From Nocardia africana NBRC 100379 (GTDB lineage: Bacteria; Actinomycetota; Actinomycetes; Mycobacteriales; Mycobacteriaceae), in assembly GCF_001612635.1 (NCBI RefSeq), contig NZ_BDAV01000006.1, positions 682,001 through 746,000 of the forward strand: DNA of 64,000 bases, in the 5' to 3' direction. Below the pieces are notes generated by a model. The model made no database searches. It saw only the letters and a program-made list of their open reading frames with translations, and was not told the DNA's origin. A program made the translations under genes and the position numbers. Below, one piece after another: positions 25,853 through 36,580 of the stretch; the stretch's first letter is position 1; every line of letters begins with the position of its first letter.

Positions 25853-27052
25853 TCAGTAGACGGGCAGGCTCGGGTCGACCTGGTTGGCCCAAGCGACGAT
25901 TCCGCCCTGGAGGTGGGTGGCGTCGGAGAATCCGGCGCGCTTCAGGGCGGCCAACGCTTCCGCGGACCGAATGCCGGTCTTGCAGTGCAGCACGATCGGG
26001 GTGTTCTGCGGGAGTTCGGCGAGGGCCTCGCCGGACAGGATGCGGTCCTTGGGGATGAGGGTCGCGCCGTCGATGCGGACGATGTCCCATTCCACCGGTT
26101 CGCGAACGTCGATGATGGCGACGTCCTTGCCCGCGTCGAGCATGTCCTTGAGCTCGCGCGCGGTCACCGTGGAACCCACCGCGGCGGCCTGGCCCTCCTC
26201 GGAGACCACACCGCAGAAGGCCTCGTAGTCGATGAGCTCGGTGATGGGCTGACGCTCGGGATCGCGCCGCAGCTTGATGGTGCGGTAGTTCATATCCAGT
26301 GCGTCGTAGACCATCAGCCGGCCGAGCAGGGTCTCCCCGATGCCGGTGATCAGCTTGATCGCCTCGGTGACCATGATCGAACCGATCGACGCGCACAGCA
26401 CGCCCAGCACACCGCCCTCGGCGCAGGACGGGACCATGCCCGGCGGCGGCGCCTCGGGGTACAGGTCGCGGTAGTTGATGCCGCGCTTCTCACCGTTCGG
26501 GCCGTCGGGGGCGTCCTCCCAGAACACCGACACCTGACCCTCGAACCGGTAGATCGACCCCCACACGTACGGCTTCCCCGCCAGCACGGCGGCGTCGTTG
26601 ACCAGATAGCGGGTGGCGAAGTTGTCGGTGCCGTCGACGATCAGGTCGTACTGCGCGAACAGGTCGACCGCGTTCTCCGGCTCCAGGCGGATCTTGTGCA
26701 GCACCACCTCGACGCCGGAATTGATCTCCAGAATCGAATCGCGCGCGCTGTCGGCCTTGCTGCGGCCGATATCGGATTCGCCGTGGATGATCTGCCGCTG
26801 CAGATTCGACGCGTCGACCTCGTCGAACTCCACGATGCCGAGCGTGCCGACACCGGCGGCGGCGAGATACAGCAGCGCCGGCGAGCCCAGACCACCCGCA
26901 CCGATCACCAGGACCTTGGCATTCTTCAGGCGTTTCTGGCCGTCCATCCCCACGTCGGGAATAATCAGATGCCGGCTGTAGCGGGCGACCTCATCCCTGG
27001 TCAGCTCCGCGGCCGGTTCGACCAGTGGCGGCAGGGACTGTGGTGATGACAC
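25853..27052 (-). CDS. moeZ: Adenylyltransferase/sulfurtransferase MoeZ
   Basis: The 399-residue protein joins a ThiF/MoeB E1-like domain and a rhodanese domain. The nucleotide-binding GAGGLGS is at residues 51-57, followed by DEVDASNLQRQIIH and the cysteine segment VPSCAEGGVLGVLCASIGS. The rhodanese domain starts around residue 290 and has the active-site cysteine in LHCKTGIRS (about 356). MoeZ adenylates and thiolates ubiquitin-like sulfur carriers for molybdopterin, thiocarboxylate (CysO) and related sulfur pathways. The GTG start at 27052 has a GAGGAG site. It would serve the molybdenum enzyme encoded at 43229. Confidence 0.96.
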   Translation of the reverse strand: MSSPQSLPPLVEPAAELTRDEVARYSRHLIIPDVGMDGQKRLKNAKVLVIGAGGLGSPALLYLAAAGVGTLGIVEFDEVDASNLQRQIIHGESDIGRSKADSARDSILEINSGVEVVLHKIRLEPENAVDLFAQYDLIVDGTDNFATRYLVNDAAVLAGKPYVWGSIYRFEGQVSVFWEDAPDGPNGEKRGINYRDLYPEAPPPGMVPSCAEGGVLGVLCASIGSIMVTEAIKLITGIGETLLGRLMVYDALDMNYRTIKLRRDPERQPITELIDYEAFCGVVSEEGQAAAVGSTVTARELKDMLDAGKDVAIIDVREPVEWDIVRIDGATLIPKDRILSGEALAELPQNTPIVLHCKTGIRSAEALAALKRAGFSDATHLQGGIVAWANQVDPSLPVY

Positions 27053-27165
27053 GTCGCAGACTCCTCGAATCGAATTCGCCGATAGGGCTTGCATGTGCAA
27101 CGCGGCGAACCGAGCCGTTCTTCCCGTGCCGCCTCTCCGCGAGCCGTGGTGCCGGCATGCCGTTG

Positions 27166-28284
27166 CTATCCCCGAGGATACGGCCAGGGGTTGAAGCGGC
27201 ATTTCTTACCGTCCATCGGCACCACGCCCTGCGGGTCCAACGTCGCGATGTCGTTGTTGCGGGTGCCGAAGGTCTGTTGCATCATCACCGGCGCCAATCC
27301 CCCGTCGGTCTCGCACGGCTGATGCTCGTGGTAGCCGATGGCGTGGCCGACCTCGTGGTTGATCTGATATTGGCGATAGGAGCCGATATCGCCCTCGAAG
27401 GCGGTGGCGCCGCGCACCCAGCGCACCTCCGAGAGCACCACGCGGCCGAGATCGGAGTTGTAGCAGGAGGAGTCGATCGGAATTTCGAAACCGCAGGCCG
27501 ATTTGGTGGTCTGCCGGGAGGTCAGCGAGATGCGGAAATCCGGTTCGCCGTTGTCGATCCGGCGGAAGCCGAAGCGCTGATCGTGGGTCCAGCTCTTGGG
27601 ATTGGCCAGGGTCGCCTCCACCATCTTGGCGACCGAATCGTCCCCACCGAGCGAGGCGGTGTCGACCCCGTTCTCCACCTCGACGGTGTAGGTGAACAGA
27701 TGTTCCTGCCCGGCCCCGACCTGCGCCGACGCACCGGGGACGATATGCCAGGTGCCCGCCGCCGTCTCCGTGAACGGCCCGCCGGCGGGCAGCGCGCCGG
27801 AGGGCGGATCGCCGGCGAATTTGCCGTCGCCCTTGGGTGGTGCGCCGATGATGCCGGCCTTGCTGGTGTGCTGGCTGAGCCGGCCGAGCGCGGGGGTGGA
27901 GCCGCCGGAATTGGTGGTACCCCCCTTGACGGCGTCCACGATCACCAGCGCGGTGATGATCACCAGTACCGGAAGTGCGTAGGCCCGCCAGCCGTAGGTG
28001 GACACGAACCGCCCCAGCGCGCTCTGCTTCTTCGTATCCCGTTCCGGCCGCGGCCGATTCGCCGACTCGTGGGCACCGGTCGGATCCCATTTCGCGCGCA
28101 GCGGCTGATGAGAACGGTCGCCATTGCCGGAATACAGGCCGAGCGGATCGTAGAATTCGGAGCTTTCCGTCGATTGCTGCCGGTCACGCCGGCCGGTAGC
28201 GGCCGATTCCGCGCGCGCGGCCAGAACGCCGGCGGGGCGAGGCGAATCGGGCCCGCCGGTCGGTCTGCCCCGTTGATCGCTCAC
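27166..28284 (-). CDS. DUF3152 membrane-anchored metzincin-like protein (Rv3207c-like)
   Basis: The 372-residue protein has a disordered, charged N-terminus (1-95), one membrane segment (about 101-119, YALPVLVIITALVIVDAV), a Gly/Pro-rich linker and a DUF3152 domain. Near residues 309-319 it has the zinc protease-like motif HEVGHAIGYHEH (HExxHxxGxxH), with paired cysteines around it (CGFE, SSCYNS, QPCET, KKCRF). A secreted or periplasmic metalloprotease function is plausible, though not established for this family. The start is GTG. The moeZ start follows after 113 bases on the same strand. Confidence 0.9.
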   Translation of the reverse strand: MSDQRGRPTGGPDSPRPAGVLAARAESAATGRRDRQQSTESSEFYDPLGLYSGNGDRSHQPLRAKWDPTGAHESANRPRPERDTKKQSALGRFVSTYGWRAYALPVLVIITALVIVDAVKGGTTNSGGSTPALGRLSQHTSKAGIIGAPPKGDGKFAGDPPSGALPAGGPFTETAAGTWHIVPGASAQVGAGQEHLFTYTVEVENGVDTASLGGDDSVAKMVEATLANPKSWTHDQRFGFRRIDNGEPDFRISLTSRQTTKSACGFEIPIDSSCYNSDLGRVVLSEVRWVRGATAFEGDIGSYRQYQINHEVGHAIGYHEHQPCETDGGLAPVMMQQTFGTRNNDIATLDPQGVVPMDGKKCRFNPWPYPRG

Positions 28285-28346
28285 CCCCCCAGATTCTCAC
28301 AGGCCGTTCTGTGGCACCTACATACCTGCCGTTGACCGGCGGGGGT

Positions 28347-28382
28347 TGCGAGAAATCTCACGACTGTGCGAGATTTCTCACG
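28347..28382. repeat. Two tandem 16-bp repeats, 20 bp apart, in a divergent promoter region
   Basis: TGCGAGAAATCTCACG (28347-28362) and TGCGAGATTTCTCACG (28367-28382) differ only at the AA/TT centre, so each is nearly the reverse complement of the other's core (GAGAAATCTC / GAGATTTCTC). Spacing is 20 bp, about two helical turns, so two dimers would bind on one face of the helix. They lie between the DUF3152 start (28284) and the TetR start (28568). A regulator binding site is the simplest reading. Confidence 0.7.
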
Positions 28383-28411
28383 GCGGCCAGTTACTGACAG
28401 GTTGCCAATAG

Positions 28412-29230
<819 letters not shown>

Positions 29231-29258
29231 GTTCTCGGGAAATCCGGCACAACGTTTC

Positions 29259-29294
29259 GGCCCCGGCTTGCTTCGACAGCAGGCCGGGGCCTTT
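29259..29294. terminator. Strong intrinsic terminator between TetR and DUF3107 genes
   Basis: GGCCCCGGCTTGCT (29259-29272) pairs with AGCAGGCCGGGGCC (29278-29291) over 14 positions with one G-T pair and a 5-base loop, followed by TTTCC. It separates two converging genes and could act on both. Confidence 0.8.
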
Positions 29295-29333
29295 CCGTTC
29301 GTCATGCCCGCAGCGACTTCGCCGCGGTCGCTT

Positions 29334-29561
29334 CTACACCGCCGCGAAACCCACGCGGCCGCTGGTGGAGGTGCCGATTTCGACATAGGCCACCTTCGCG
29401 GCCTGGATCAGGTACTTGCGACCCTTCTCGTCCTCGAGGGTCAGCACACCGCCCGAACCGCTCAGCGCGCCGGATACCAGCGCCTCGACCTCCTCCGGGG
29501 TCTGCGAGCTGGCGATCACCAGTTCCCGCGGGCTATCCGAAATGCCGATCTTGACCTCCAC
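29334..29561 (-). CDS. DUF3107 protein (TB9.4-like)
   Basis: The 75-residue protein (VEVKIGISDSPRELVIASSQ, TLEDEKGRKYLIQAAKVAYVEIG) is a member of the small actinobacterial DUF3107 family, which includes mycobacterial TB9.4. The GTG at 29561 is chosen because an AGGAGG site lies exactly 6 bases before it; the in-frame TTG at 29567 would touch that site. It follows the ferritin-like gene on the same strand (124-base gap). Function unknown; it is nearly universal in mycolic-acid actinobacteria. Confidence 0.9.
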   Translation of the reverse strand: MEVKIGISDSPRELVIASSQTPEEVEALVSGALSGSGGVLTLEDEKGRKYLIQAAKVAYVEIGTSTSGRVGFAAV

Positions 29562-29685
29562 GGCCAACCTCCTAGAGTCCAGATGGTGTCGCTGCCCAGG
29601 CTAGTGCAGCCAACGGGTCGGAGACGACGCGCCTGCCTGTGCTGTCAGCGAACAGCCGCCGGTCCCGACGGCCGTCGCCGGCGGC

Positions 29686-30384
29686 TCATCCCAGGCTCAG
29701 CACCCGCATCCGCTCGGCATGCGAGTTCTGCATCCGTTCGAACAACGCCGCCACCCCGTTGAGGTCGCCGGTCGCGGTGAGGACCAGTTCGGTCAGTTCG
29801 TCGCGCTGGGCCATCACGTACTGCGCCTGGGTGATGGCCTCGCCGAGCAGCCGCCGGCCCCACAGCGTGAGCCGGTCGCGCTCGGAGCGGCTGACGGTGA
29901 CCGCCCGGCGCACCTCCTCGATGACGAATTCCGAGTGGTGGGTTTCGGCCAGCACATCGCGCACGACCGCGGCCACCTCCGGCGCGAGCGCATCGGCGAG
30001 CACCGCGTAGAAGTCGGCGGCGATGCCGTCGCCGACGTAGAACTTCACCATCGACTCGAGCCAGGTCGAGGGATCGGTCGAGGCGTGGTAGTCGTCCAAC
30101 GCCCGGACGAACGGCGCCATCGCGTCGAAGACGTCGACTCCGCGTCCCTGCAGCGCCCGCTCCAGCGTTTCGAAATGCTCCATCTCGGCGGCGGCCATCT
30201 TCGCCACCGCCACCTTGCCTCGTAGCGTGGGCGATAATTTCGCCTCTTCCGCCAGGCGGTAGAACGCGGAGATCTCACCGTAGGCGAGAACCGCGAACAG
30301 ATCGGTGACACCGAGATGGTCGGCGGGGATTCGATGATCGGATTCGGTCGAAACACCCAGCGCGCCAGATGTGTTTGCACCCAT
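29686..30384 (-). CDS. Ferritin-like-fold protein (Rv3210c-like)
   Basis: The 232-residue all-helical protein has a ferritin-like pattern with acidic and histidine residues spaced as in di-iron carboxylate proteins: FAVLAYGEISAFYRLAEEA, AKMAAAEMEHFETLERAL, and DVLAETHHSEFVIEEVRRAV. It resembles the tRNA-hydroxylase-type ferritin-like family found beside DUF3107 and rhlE in mycobacteria. The ExxH pairs (EMEHFE, ETHHSE) could bind two irons, but catalysis is unproven. The ATG at 30384 starts MGANTSGALG; there is no obvious ribosome site. Confidence 0.87.
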   Translation of the reverse strand: MGANTSGALGVSTESDHRIPADHLGVTDLFAVLAYGEISAFYRLAEEAKLSPTLRGKVAVAKMAAAEMEHFETLERALQGRGVDVFDAMAPFVRALDDYHASTDPSTWLESMVKFYVGDGIAADFYAVLADALAPEVAAVVRDVLAETHHSEFVIEEVRRAVTVSRSERDRLTLWGRRLLGEAITQAQYVMAQRDELTELVLTATGDLNGVAALFERMQNSHAERMRVLSLG

Positions 30385-30513
30385 GGACACCACCCTAGTG
30401 GGTCGGCGCCCGGAGGGGGCGGCGGCGCGACGCCGGAAAGAGTTCCCCCGCCGGCGGCACCTCACACCAGGATGTCCGAACCGACAAGTAGCTGGTGCCG
30501 ATCACGCGCCCGA

Positions 30514-31587
30514 TCACGCCTGGTCGCCCAGGAACTTCTCCAGATAGCTCCACGTGGTGTCGCGGGCGATCAGGATGCCCAGATGGCTGCCGGGCGAGGT
30601 CTCGTACCGCACCTCGCGGGCGCCCGTCAGTGTCCGCTGCCCGTGCGCCACCGCCGCCGCGGGCGTGATCACGTCGTCGGTCCCGCCCACGAGCAGGACC
30701 GGGGCGGTGATCTCGGCCAGCGCGATCGGGCGGGCGCCGACGTGCACCACGCCCTCGCCGATGTCGTTGGCGAGCATGAACCGGCTCCAGAGCTGGTTGT
30801 AGAAGCGGCCGGGATAGCCGGGCAGCTGGGACTGGAACCGGTCGATGGTCTCCATGCGGGCCAGCGTCGCGGAATCGGTCAGATTGCTCGCCAGGAACAT
30901 CGGCCGGCGCAATTCCCGGTCCCAGGCCGCGGCCCGGTAGGCGATGCGGGTCAGCGGCGCCGGCACACCGCCGGTCGCCCGGACCAGGTTCGACACGATC
31001 CGCCCGCCGTCGATGCGCGCCAGCGCGCGGACCTGCGGAACCCCGTTCACGCGGTTGTAGTCCAGCGGTGCGCCGACGGCCGTCACGGAGCGAATCGGCA
31101 GGGTCGCGTCGGCCGCGGCGGTGAGCAGTGACAGCACGCCGCCGAGCGACCAGCCGACCAGATCGACGGGAGCTCCGTCGCGATCGGCCGAGACGCGGCG
31201 CACCGCCTCGGGCAGGATGTCGTCGACCCAGTCCTCGAATCCCATGCGGCGGTCGGCGAAGCCGATCTCGCCGTAGTCGACCAGATAGGGGCGGCGGCCG
31301 ATCTCCAGCAGGAAGCGGGCCATACTCTGGTCCGGGCGCAGGTCGAAGCACACCGCGGGGGCCGCCAGCGGCGGAACCATCAGCACCGCCGTGTCGTCGG
31401 CGGGCGGCGGTCCGGCGGGATCGACGTCGTAGCGGCGCAGCAGCCGGTGCGGTTCGTCCCAGAGCACCGTCGAGGGAGTGGGAGCGGGCTCCTCGATGCC
31501 GTCGCCGAAGGTCAGCGCCCATGCGTTGCGGGCCGCGACGCCCACGGTCTCTGCCAAGCTCACGGACACCAATTTATCGTGTGACAC
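30514..31587 (-). CDS. Alpha/beta hydrolase (PhaC-like fold)
   Basis: The 357-residue protein has an alpha/beta hydrolase core: TAVLMVPPLAAPAVCFDLRPDQSMARFLLE, the nucleophile elbow VGWSLGGVLS (Ser near residue 148), VLLVGGTDDVITP with the acid, and the catalytic His in PGSHLGILIARDT. The arrangement resembles the PhaC/long-chain hydrolase group, but the usual PHA-synthase cysteine nucleophile is serine here, so it is more likely an esterase or lipase. The GTG at 31587 is one of three possible starts (also 31569 and 31563). It sits between the ferritin-like gene and rhlE, interrupting the mycobacterial gene order, and diverges from rhlE. Confidence 0.82.
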   Translation of the reverse strand: MSHDKLVSVSLAETVGVAARNAWALTFGDGIEEPAPTPSTVLWDEPHRLLRRYDVDPAGPPPADDTAVLMVPPLAAPAVCFDLRPDQSMARFLLEIGRRPYLVDYGEIGFADRRMGFEDWVDDILPEAVRRVSADRDGAPVDLVGWSLGGVLSLLTAAADATLPIRSVTAVGAPLDYNRVNGVPQVRALARIDGGRIVSNLVRATGGVPAPLTRIAYRAAAWDRELRRPMFLASNLTDSATLARMETIDRFQSQLPGYPGRFYNQLWSRFMLANDIGEGVVHVGARPIALAEITAPVLLVGGTDDVITPAAAVAHGQRTLTGAREVRYETSPGSHLGILIARDTTWSYLEKFLGDQA

Positions 31588-31830
31588 ACCGTCTCACATA
31601 TGTGGGCTGGGCCACGCCGGGCCGGACCACCCGCAGACCCCGGTCGCGAACCCGGCGGCGAAAGCGGACATATCGAACCCTCGGTGCGCGCGCACATACT
31701 CCCGCGATATCGCCGTTCCCGCCGGCCGCGCAATTTCGCCGGTCACGACGAATTACCGTGTGCCGCAGACGGACCGGACGCCGCACCGCCGCGCACGACA
31801 GCGGGAGCGAGGCGAAGAAAACTATCACGC

Positions 31831-31836
31831 TACAAT
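31831..31836 (+). promoter_or_regulatory. Candidate -10 element (TACAAT) for the rhlE transcript
   Basis: TACAAT lies in a locally AT-richer stretch in the 517-base region between the alpha/beta hydrolase and rhlE starts. If used, transcription would begin near 31843 and leave a leader of about 260 bases. No clear -35 is visible. Confidence 0.4.
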
Positions 31837-32104
31837 CTCTATGGGCAACGGAAATTTTCGCTCGCACCGCCATATCCCGGCCGGCATATCGGGACCGGTG
31901 GTCGAGGCAGTGCGACAAGGGGTAACCGAAGCCCACCGAAAATGTGCGCGCACCAGATCCGCGACCCCTTTGCGCCGCGCCCGGACAGCGATCCGGGTGG
32001 CGAGAGTGCAGGTGGAACCCGCCGGAAATGTGGTGGCCCGGAAATCCGGTCCCAATCCACCCTCGTGCGCGCTGGATGCGACAAACACGAGGAAGGCACG
32101 AATC

Positions 32105-33748
<1,644 letters not shown>

Positions 33749-33774
33749 TCGCCGGATCGGTTAGTCTCGCTGAC

Positions 33775-34992
33775 GTGCTCGCACCCGAGCGGCGGACGCG
33801 CGCCGACCTCTATGCCGCAGTCGCGATCGCCGTTGTGGTGGCGATCGCGGCCGCTGTCGTGTGGTCGACGAGCGACGCCCGCGGCACCGAATCCGACCCC
33901 GCGGCGCATCCGTCCTCGGTGGCGCCGGCGGCCGACAGGCTGCCGGACGCCCTCACCGAACGGTGGCAGGCGCCCGACGACGTCTCCGCGCGAGCGCTGA
34001 CCTCCAGCGGCGTCGCCATCACCGGTGACGGCGGCACCGTCCGTGGTCTCGATCCGGCCACCGGGCGCGAGCTGTGGAAGTATCAGCGCGATCTGCCCCT
34101 GTGCGCGCTGGAGAGCCAGTTCGCCACCGTGATCGCCACCTATCGCGATCCGCGTGGTTGCAGCCAGACCACGATGCTCGGCGCGGAGGACGGGCGTCGG
34201 CGCACCGCGCGCAGCAGCTATATGGACTCGCAGGTCCGGCTGTCGACCGACGGCACCTACGTGCTGGCCCAGGGCCCGCGCCGGCTGGAGGTGTGGCGTT
34301 CGGATCTGGTCCGCACGCTCGAGTACGGCTACGTCGACGCGCAGGTGAACCCGCACACGCAGCCCCGGCACGACTGCACGCTGCTGTCGGCGGCCTCGGG
34401 CGGCAGTCGCCTGGCCGTGCTCGAACGCTGCCCCGACGACGCCGCGGACCGGCTGACGGTGCTGAATCCTGCGCCCAAGGAGGCCTCCGCCCCGGAGGAG
34501 TACGGCTCGCACGTCTTGACCGAACCCGGAGCGGCGGCCGCCAACGCCCGCGTCGTGGCGGTCGCGGACAACCGGATAGCGCTGTATCTTCCCGGAACCG
34601 ATGCCGCCCCACCGGAATTCGCGATCTACGACGCCAATGCGAATTCACTTGCGGTGCACCACCTTTCCGCGCCGATCGCCGACAACAGCACGGTCACCCG
34701 GCTCGGGTCGGCGTATTTCGTGTTCACCGGCAACAGTGTGATCGCGCTGAGCGCGAGCACCTTCGAGCCGCTGTGGACCGCACCGGACGCCCTGGGCGCG
34801 CCGGCGATGATGGCAGGCAACGTCCTGGTGCCGGTGGCCGACGGCATCGCGGCACTCGATCCCGGCAGCGGCGCCCAGCAGAAGCGGATCCCGTTGCGGC
34901 GCAGCGGCTACCACGGGGAGCCGATCTCGCTGGCCGTGAGCGGGCCGGTGGTGCTGGAGTTGCGGGGCGGCCGGCTCTACGGAACCAGCTGA
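33775..34992 (+). CDS. Membrane-anchored beta-propeller-like protein (Rv3212-like)
   Basis: The 405-residue protein has one N-terminal membrane segment (about residues 12-31, YAAVAIAVVVAIAAAVVW) and an extracytoplasmic domain with repeats of the PQQ/propeller type: GDGGTVRGLDPATGRELWKYQRD, VIALSASTFEPLWTAPDALG, LVPVADGIAALDPGSGAQQ. It begins with GTG 26 bases behind rhlE, as the Rv3211-Rv3212 pair does in mycobacteria. It may act as an envelope scaffold or sensor; no enzymatic residues are recognised. Confidence 0.87.
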   Translation: MLAPERRTRADLYAAVAIAVVVAIAAAVVWSTSDARGTESDPAAHPSSVAPAADRLPDALTERWQAPDDVSARALTSSGVAITGDGGTVRGLDPATGRELWKYQRDLPLCALESQFATVIATYRDPRGCSQTTMLGAEDGRRRTARSSYMDSQVRLSTDGTYVLAQGPRRLEVWRSDLVRTLEYGYVDAQVNPHTQPRHDCTLLSAASGGSRLAVLERCPDDAADRLTVLNPAPKEASAPEEYGSHVLTEPGAAAANARVVAVADNRIALYLPGTDAAPPEFAIYDANANSLAVHHLSAPIADNSTVTRLGSAYFVFTGNSVIALSASTFEPLWTAPDALGAPAMMAGNVLVPVADGIAALDPGSGAQQKRIPLRRSGYHGEPISLAVSGPVVLELRGGRLYGTS

Positions 34993-35048
34993 GTCCTCGC
35001 ATCCATCCGTCCGGCCGGTCGGTCCCGCGGTGCGGCATGATCGGGATC

Positions 35049-35660
35049 ATGAGTGCATCGGACAGGGACTATCGGCTGGTGCTGCTGCGGCACGGCGAGA
35101 CCGCGTGGTCGGCGGCACGCAAACACACCGGGCGCACCGATATCGCGCTCACCGAACGGGGTGAAGCACAAGCGCGAGCGGCCGGAAAGGTCCTGGCGGG
35201 TCTCGACCTGAGCGATCCGCTGGTGCTGACCAGCCCGAAGAAGCGTGCCGTGCACAGCGCCGAACTGGCCGGGCTGCCCGATCCGCGGGTCGACGACGAC
35301 CTGGTCGAATGGGATTACGGCGACTACGAGGGCCTGACCACCCCGCAGATCCGCGAAACCGCCCCCGGTTGGACCGTGTTCACCGGTGACGTACCGGGCG
35401 GCGAATCCGCCGACGCGGTCGGCGCGCGGGCCGATCGGGTGCTGGAATCGGTGGCGCCGGCATTGCGCACCCGTGATGTGGTGCTGGTCGGGCACGGACA
35501 TTTCTCCCGGGTGCTGATCGCGCGCTGGGCCGGTTTCCCGGCCCGGGAAGGACGGCGATTCTTCCTGTCCACCGCCGCGATCAGCGTGCTCGGCCACGAC
35601 CATCAGTCCGCCACGATTCTGGCGCACAACATCGTGGCGTCACCCGAGGCAGGCCGATGA
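35049..35660 (+). CDS. Histidine phosphatase (phosphoglycerate-mutase-like acid phosphatase, Rv3214-like)
   Basis: The 203-residue protein has the RHG signature LVLLRHGETAWS (phosphorylated His at about residue 16), the second arginine in SPKKRAVHSA, the glutamate region EWDYGDYEG and the second catalytic histidine in VLVGHGHFSRVL. The mycobacterial counterpart (gpm2, Rv3214) is a broad-specificity acid phosphatase rather than a mutase. The ATG at 35049 is used; an in-frame ATG at 35037 is the alternative. Its TGA overlaps the next ATG by 4 bases. Confidence 0.92.
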   Translation: MSASDRDYRLVLLRHGETAWSAARKHTGRTDIALTERGEAQARAAGKVLAGLDLSDPLVLTSPKKRAVHSAELAGLPDPRVDDDLVEWDYGDYEGLTTPQIRETAPGWTVFTGDVPGGESADAVGARADRVLESVAPALRTRDVVLVGHGHFSRVLIARWAGFPAREGRRFFLSTAAISVLGHDHQSATILAHNIVASPEAGR

Positions 35661-36136
35661 TTCGCCGCGCCACGCCCGAGGATGTCCCCGCCCTCGCCGA
35701 ACTGGTCTACGACCTCGCCGACTACGAGAAGTCACGCGAACTCTGCGCGCTGACCGCCGACGACCTGCACGCCGCTCTGTTCGGTCCGGCGCCCGCGGTG
35801 TTCGCCCACGTCGCGACCGTCGATGGGCGGGTCGCCGGATGCGCGATCTGGTTCCTGAACTATTCGACCTGGACCGGTAGGCACGGCATCTACCTGGAAG
35901 ATCTCTACGTCCGGCCGGAGGCGCGCGGTCGTGGCCTGGGCAAGGCGCTGCTCGCCGAACTGGCCCGCGAGGCCGTGGCCAACGGGTACACCCGGGTGGA
36001 TTGGTCGGTGCTGGACTGGAATACGCCCTCGATCGAGTTCTACCGCGGCCTGGGCGCGGTCGCGCAGGACGAGTGGACCGGATTCCGGCTCGCGGGTGAC
36101 GCGCTGGCCCGGCTCGCCGATTCCGGAAATTCCTGA
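35657..36136 (+). CDS. GNAT N-acetyltransferase (diamine-acetyltransferase-like, Rv3216-like)
   Basis: The 159-residue protein has the GNAT core: IRRATPEDVPALAELVYDLADYEKS at the start, YLEDLYVRPEARGRGLGKALLAEL with the acetyl-CoA pyrophosphate loop RGRGLGKAL (about residue 90-100), and WSVLDWNTPSIEFYRGLGA. This pattern matches the SSAT-like diamine/amino-acid acetyltransferases. It overlaps the phosphatase gene by 4 bases (ATGA) and is therefore translationally coupled. Confidence 0.92.
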   Translation: MIRRATPEDVPALAELVYDLADYEKSRELCALTADDLHAALFGPAPAVFAHVATVDGRVAGCAIWFLNYSTWTGRHGIYLEDLYVRPEARGRGLGKALLAELAREAVANGYTRVDWSVLDWNTPSIEFYRGLGAVAQDEWTGFRLAGDALARLADSGNS

Positions 36137-36230
36137 GAATTTTCCATGCGGCTGTCGATTCGGTGGCGGGGTGCGCGTCGAAGAGTTGAATGGCTCGAAA
36201 GGCGGGCCACCCACTCGGAGGACGAAACCC

Positions 36231-36572
36231 ATGTCGCAGTATCTGATCCTCATCTACCAGGACGAGCGAGCCGCGGCCGAACCGGAATCCGGCAGCGCGA
36301 TGCTCGACAGCCACCGGCGGTTCGGTCAGGACCACGCGGCGGCGCTGCGCGGCGGAAACGCCTTGCACCACAGCCACACCGCCACCAGTGTGCGGCCGGA
36401 CGGCGCCGGTGACTTCGTGATCACCGACGGCCCGTTCGCCGAGACCAAGGAGCAGCTCGGCGGTTACTACCTGATCGAGGCCGAGGACCTCGACGCCGCG
36501 ATCGCCATCGCCCGCCGGGTGCCGATGAGCTCCGGGGGCGTGGAAGTGCGCCCGGTCCTCGAATTGAGCTGA
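36231..36572 (+). CDS. YCII-domain (DGPF) protein, second copy
   Basis: The 113-residue protein has the DGPF motif in full (ITDGPFAETKEQLGGYYLIEAEDLDAAI). A CGGAGGA site lies 8 bases before the ATG. The sigma factor gene follows after 8 bases. This repeats the YCII/ECF42 arrangement at 752-2471, but the two YCII proteins are quite different in sequence, so the pairs probably arrived or diverged separately and may answer different signals. Confidence 0.92.
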   Translation: MSQYLILIYQDERAAAEPESGSAMLDSHRRFGQDHAAALRGGNALHHSHTATSVRPDGAGDFVITDGPFAETKEQLGGYYLIEAEDLDAAIAIARRVPMSSGGVEVRPVLELS

Positions 36573-36580
36573 GCCGCACC

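Noticed and set aside
30514-31587. PHA synthase
   Set aside because: The fold is similar, but the nucleophile elbow is GWSLGG with Ser instead of the synthase Cys, and no phasin or PhaR gene is near.
31478-32104. N-terminal extension of rhlE by about 209 codons
   Set aside because: The frame is open but reads through the divergent promoter region and has no homology to DEAD-box N-termini; codon pattern is poor.
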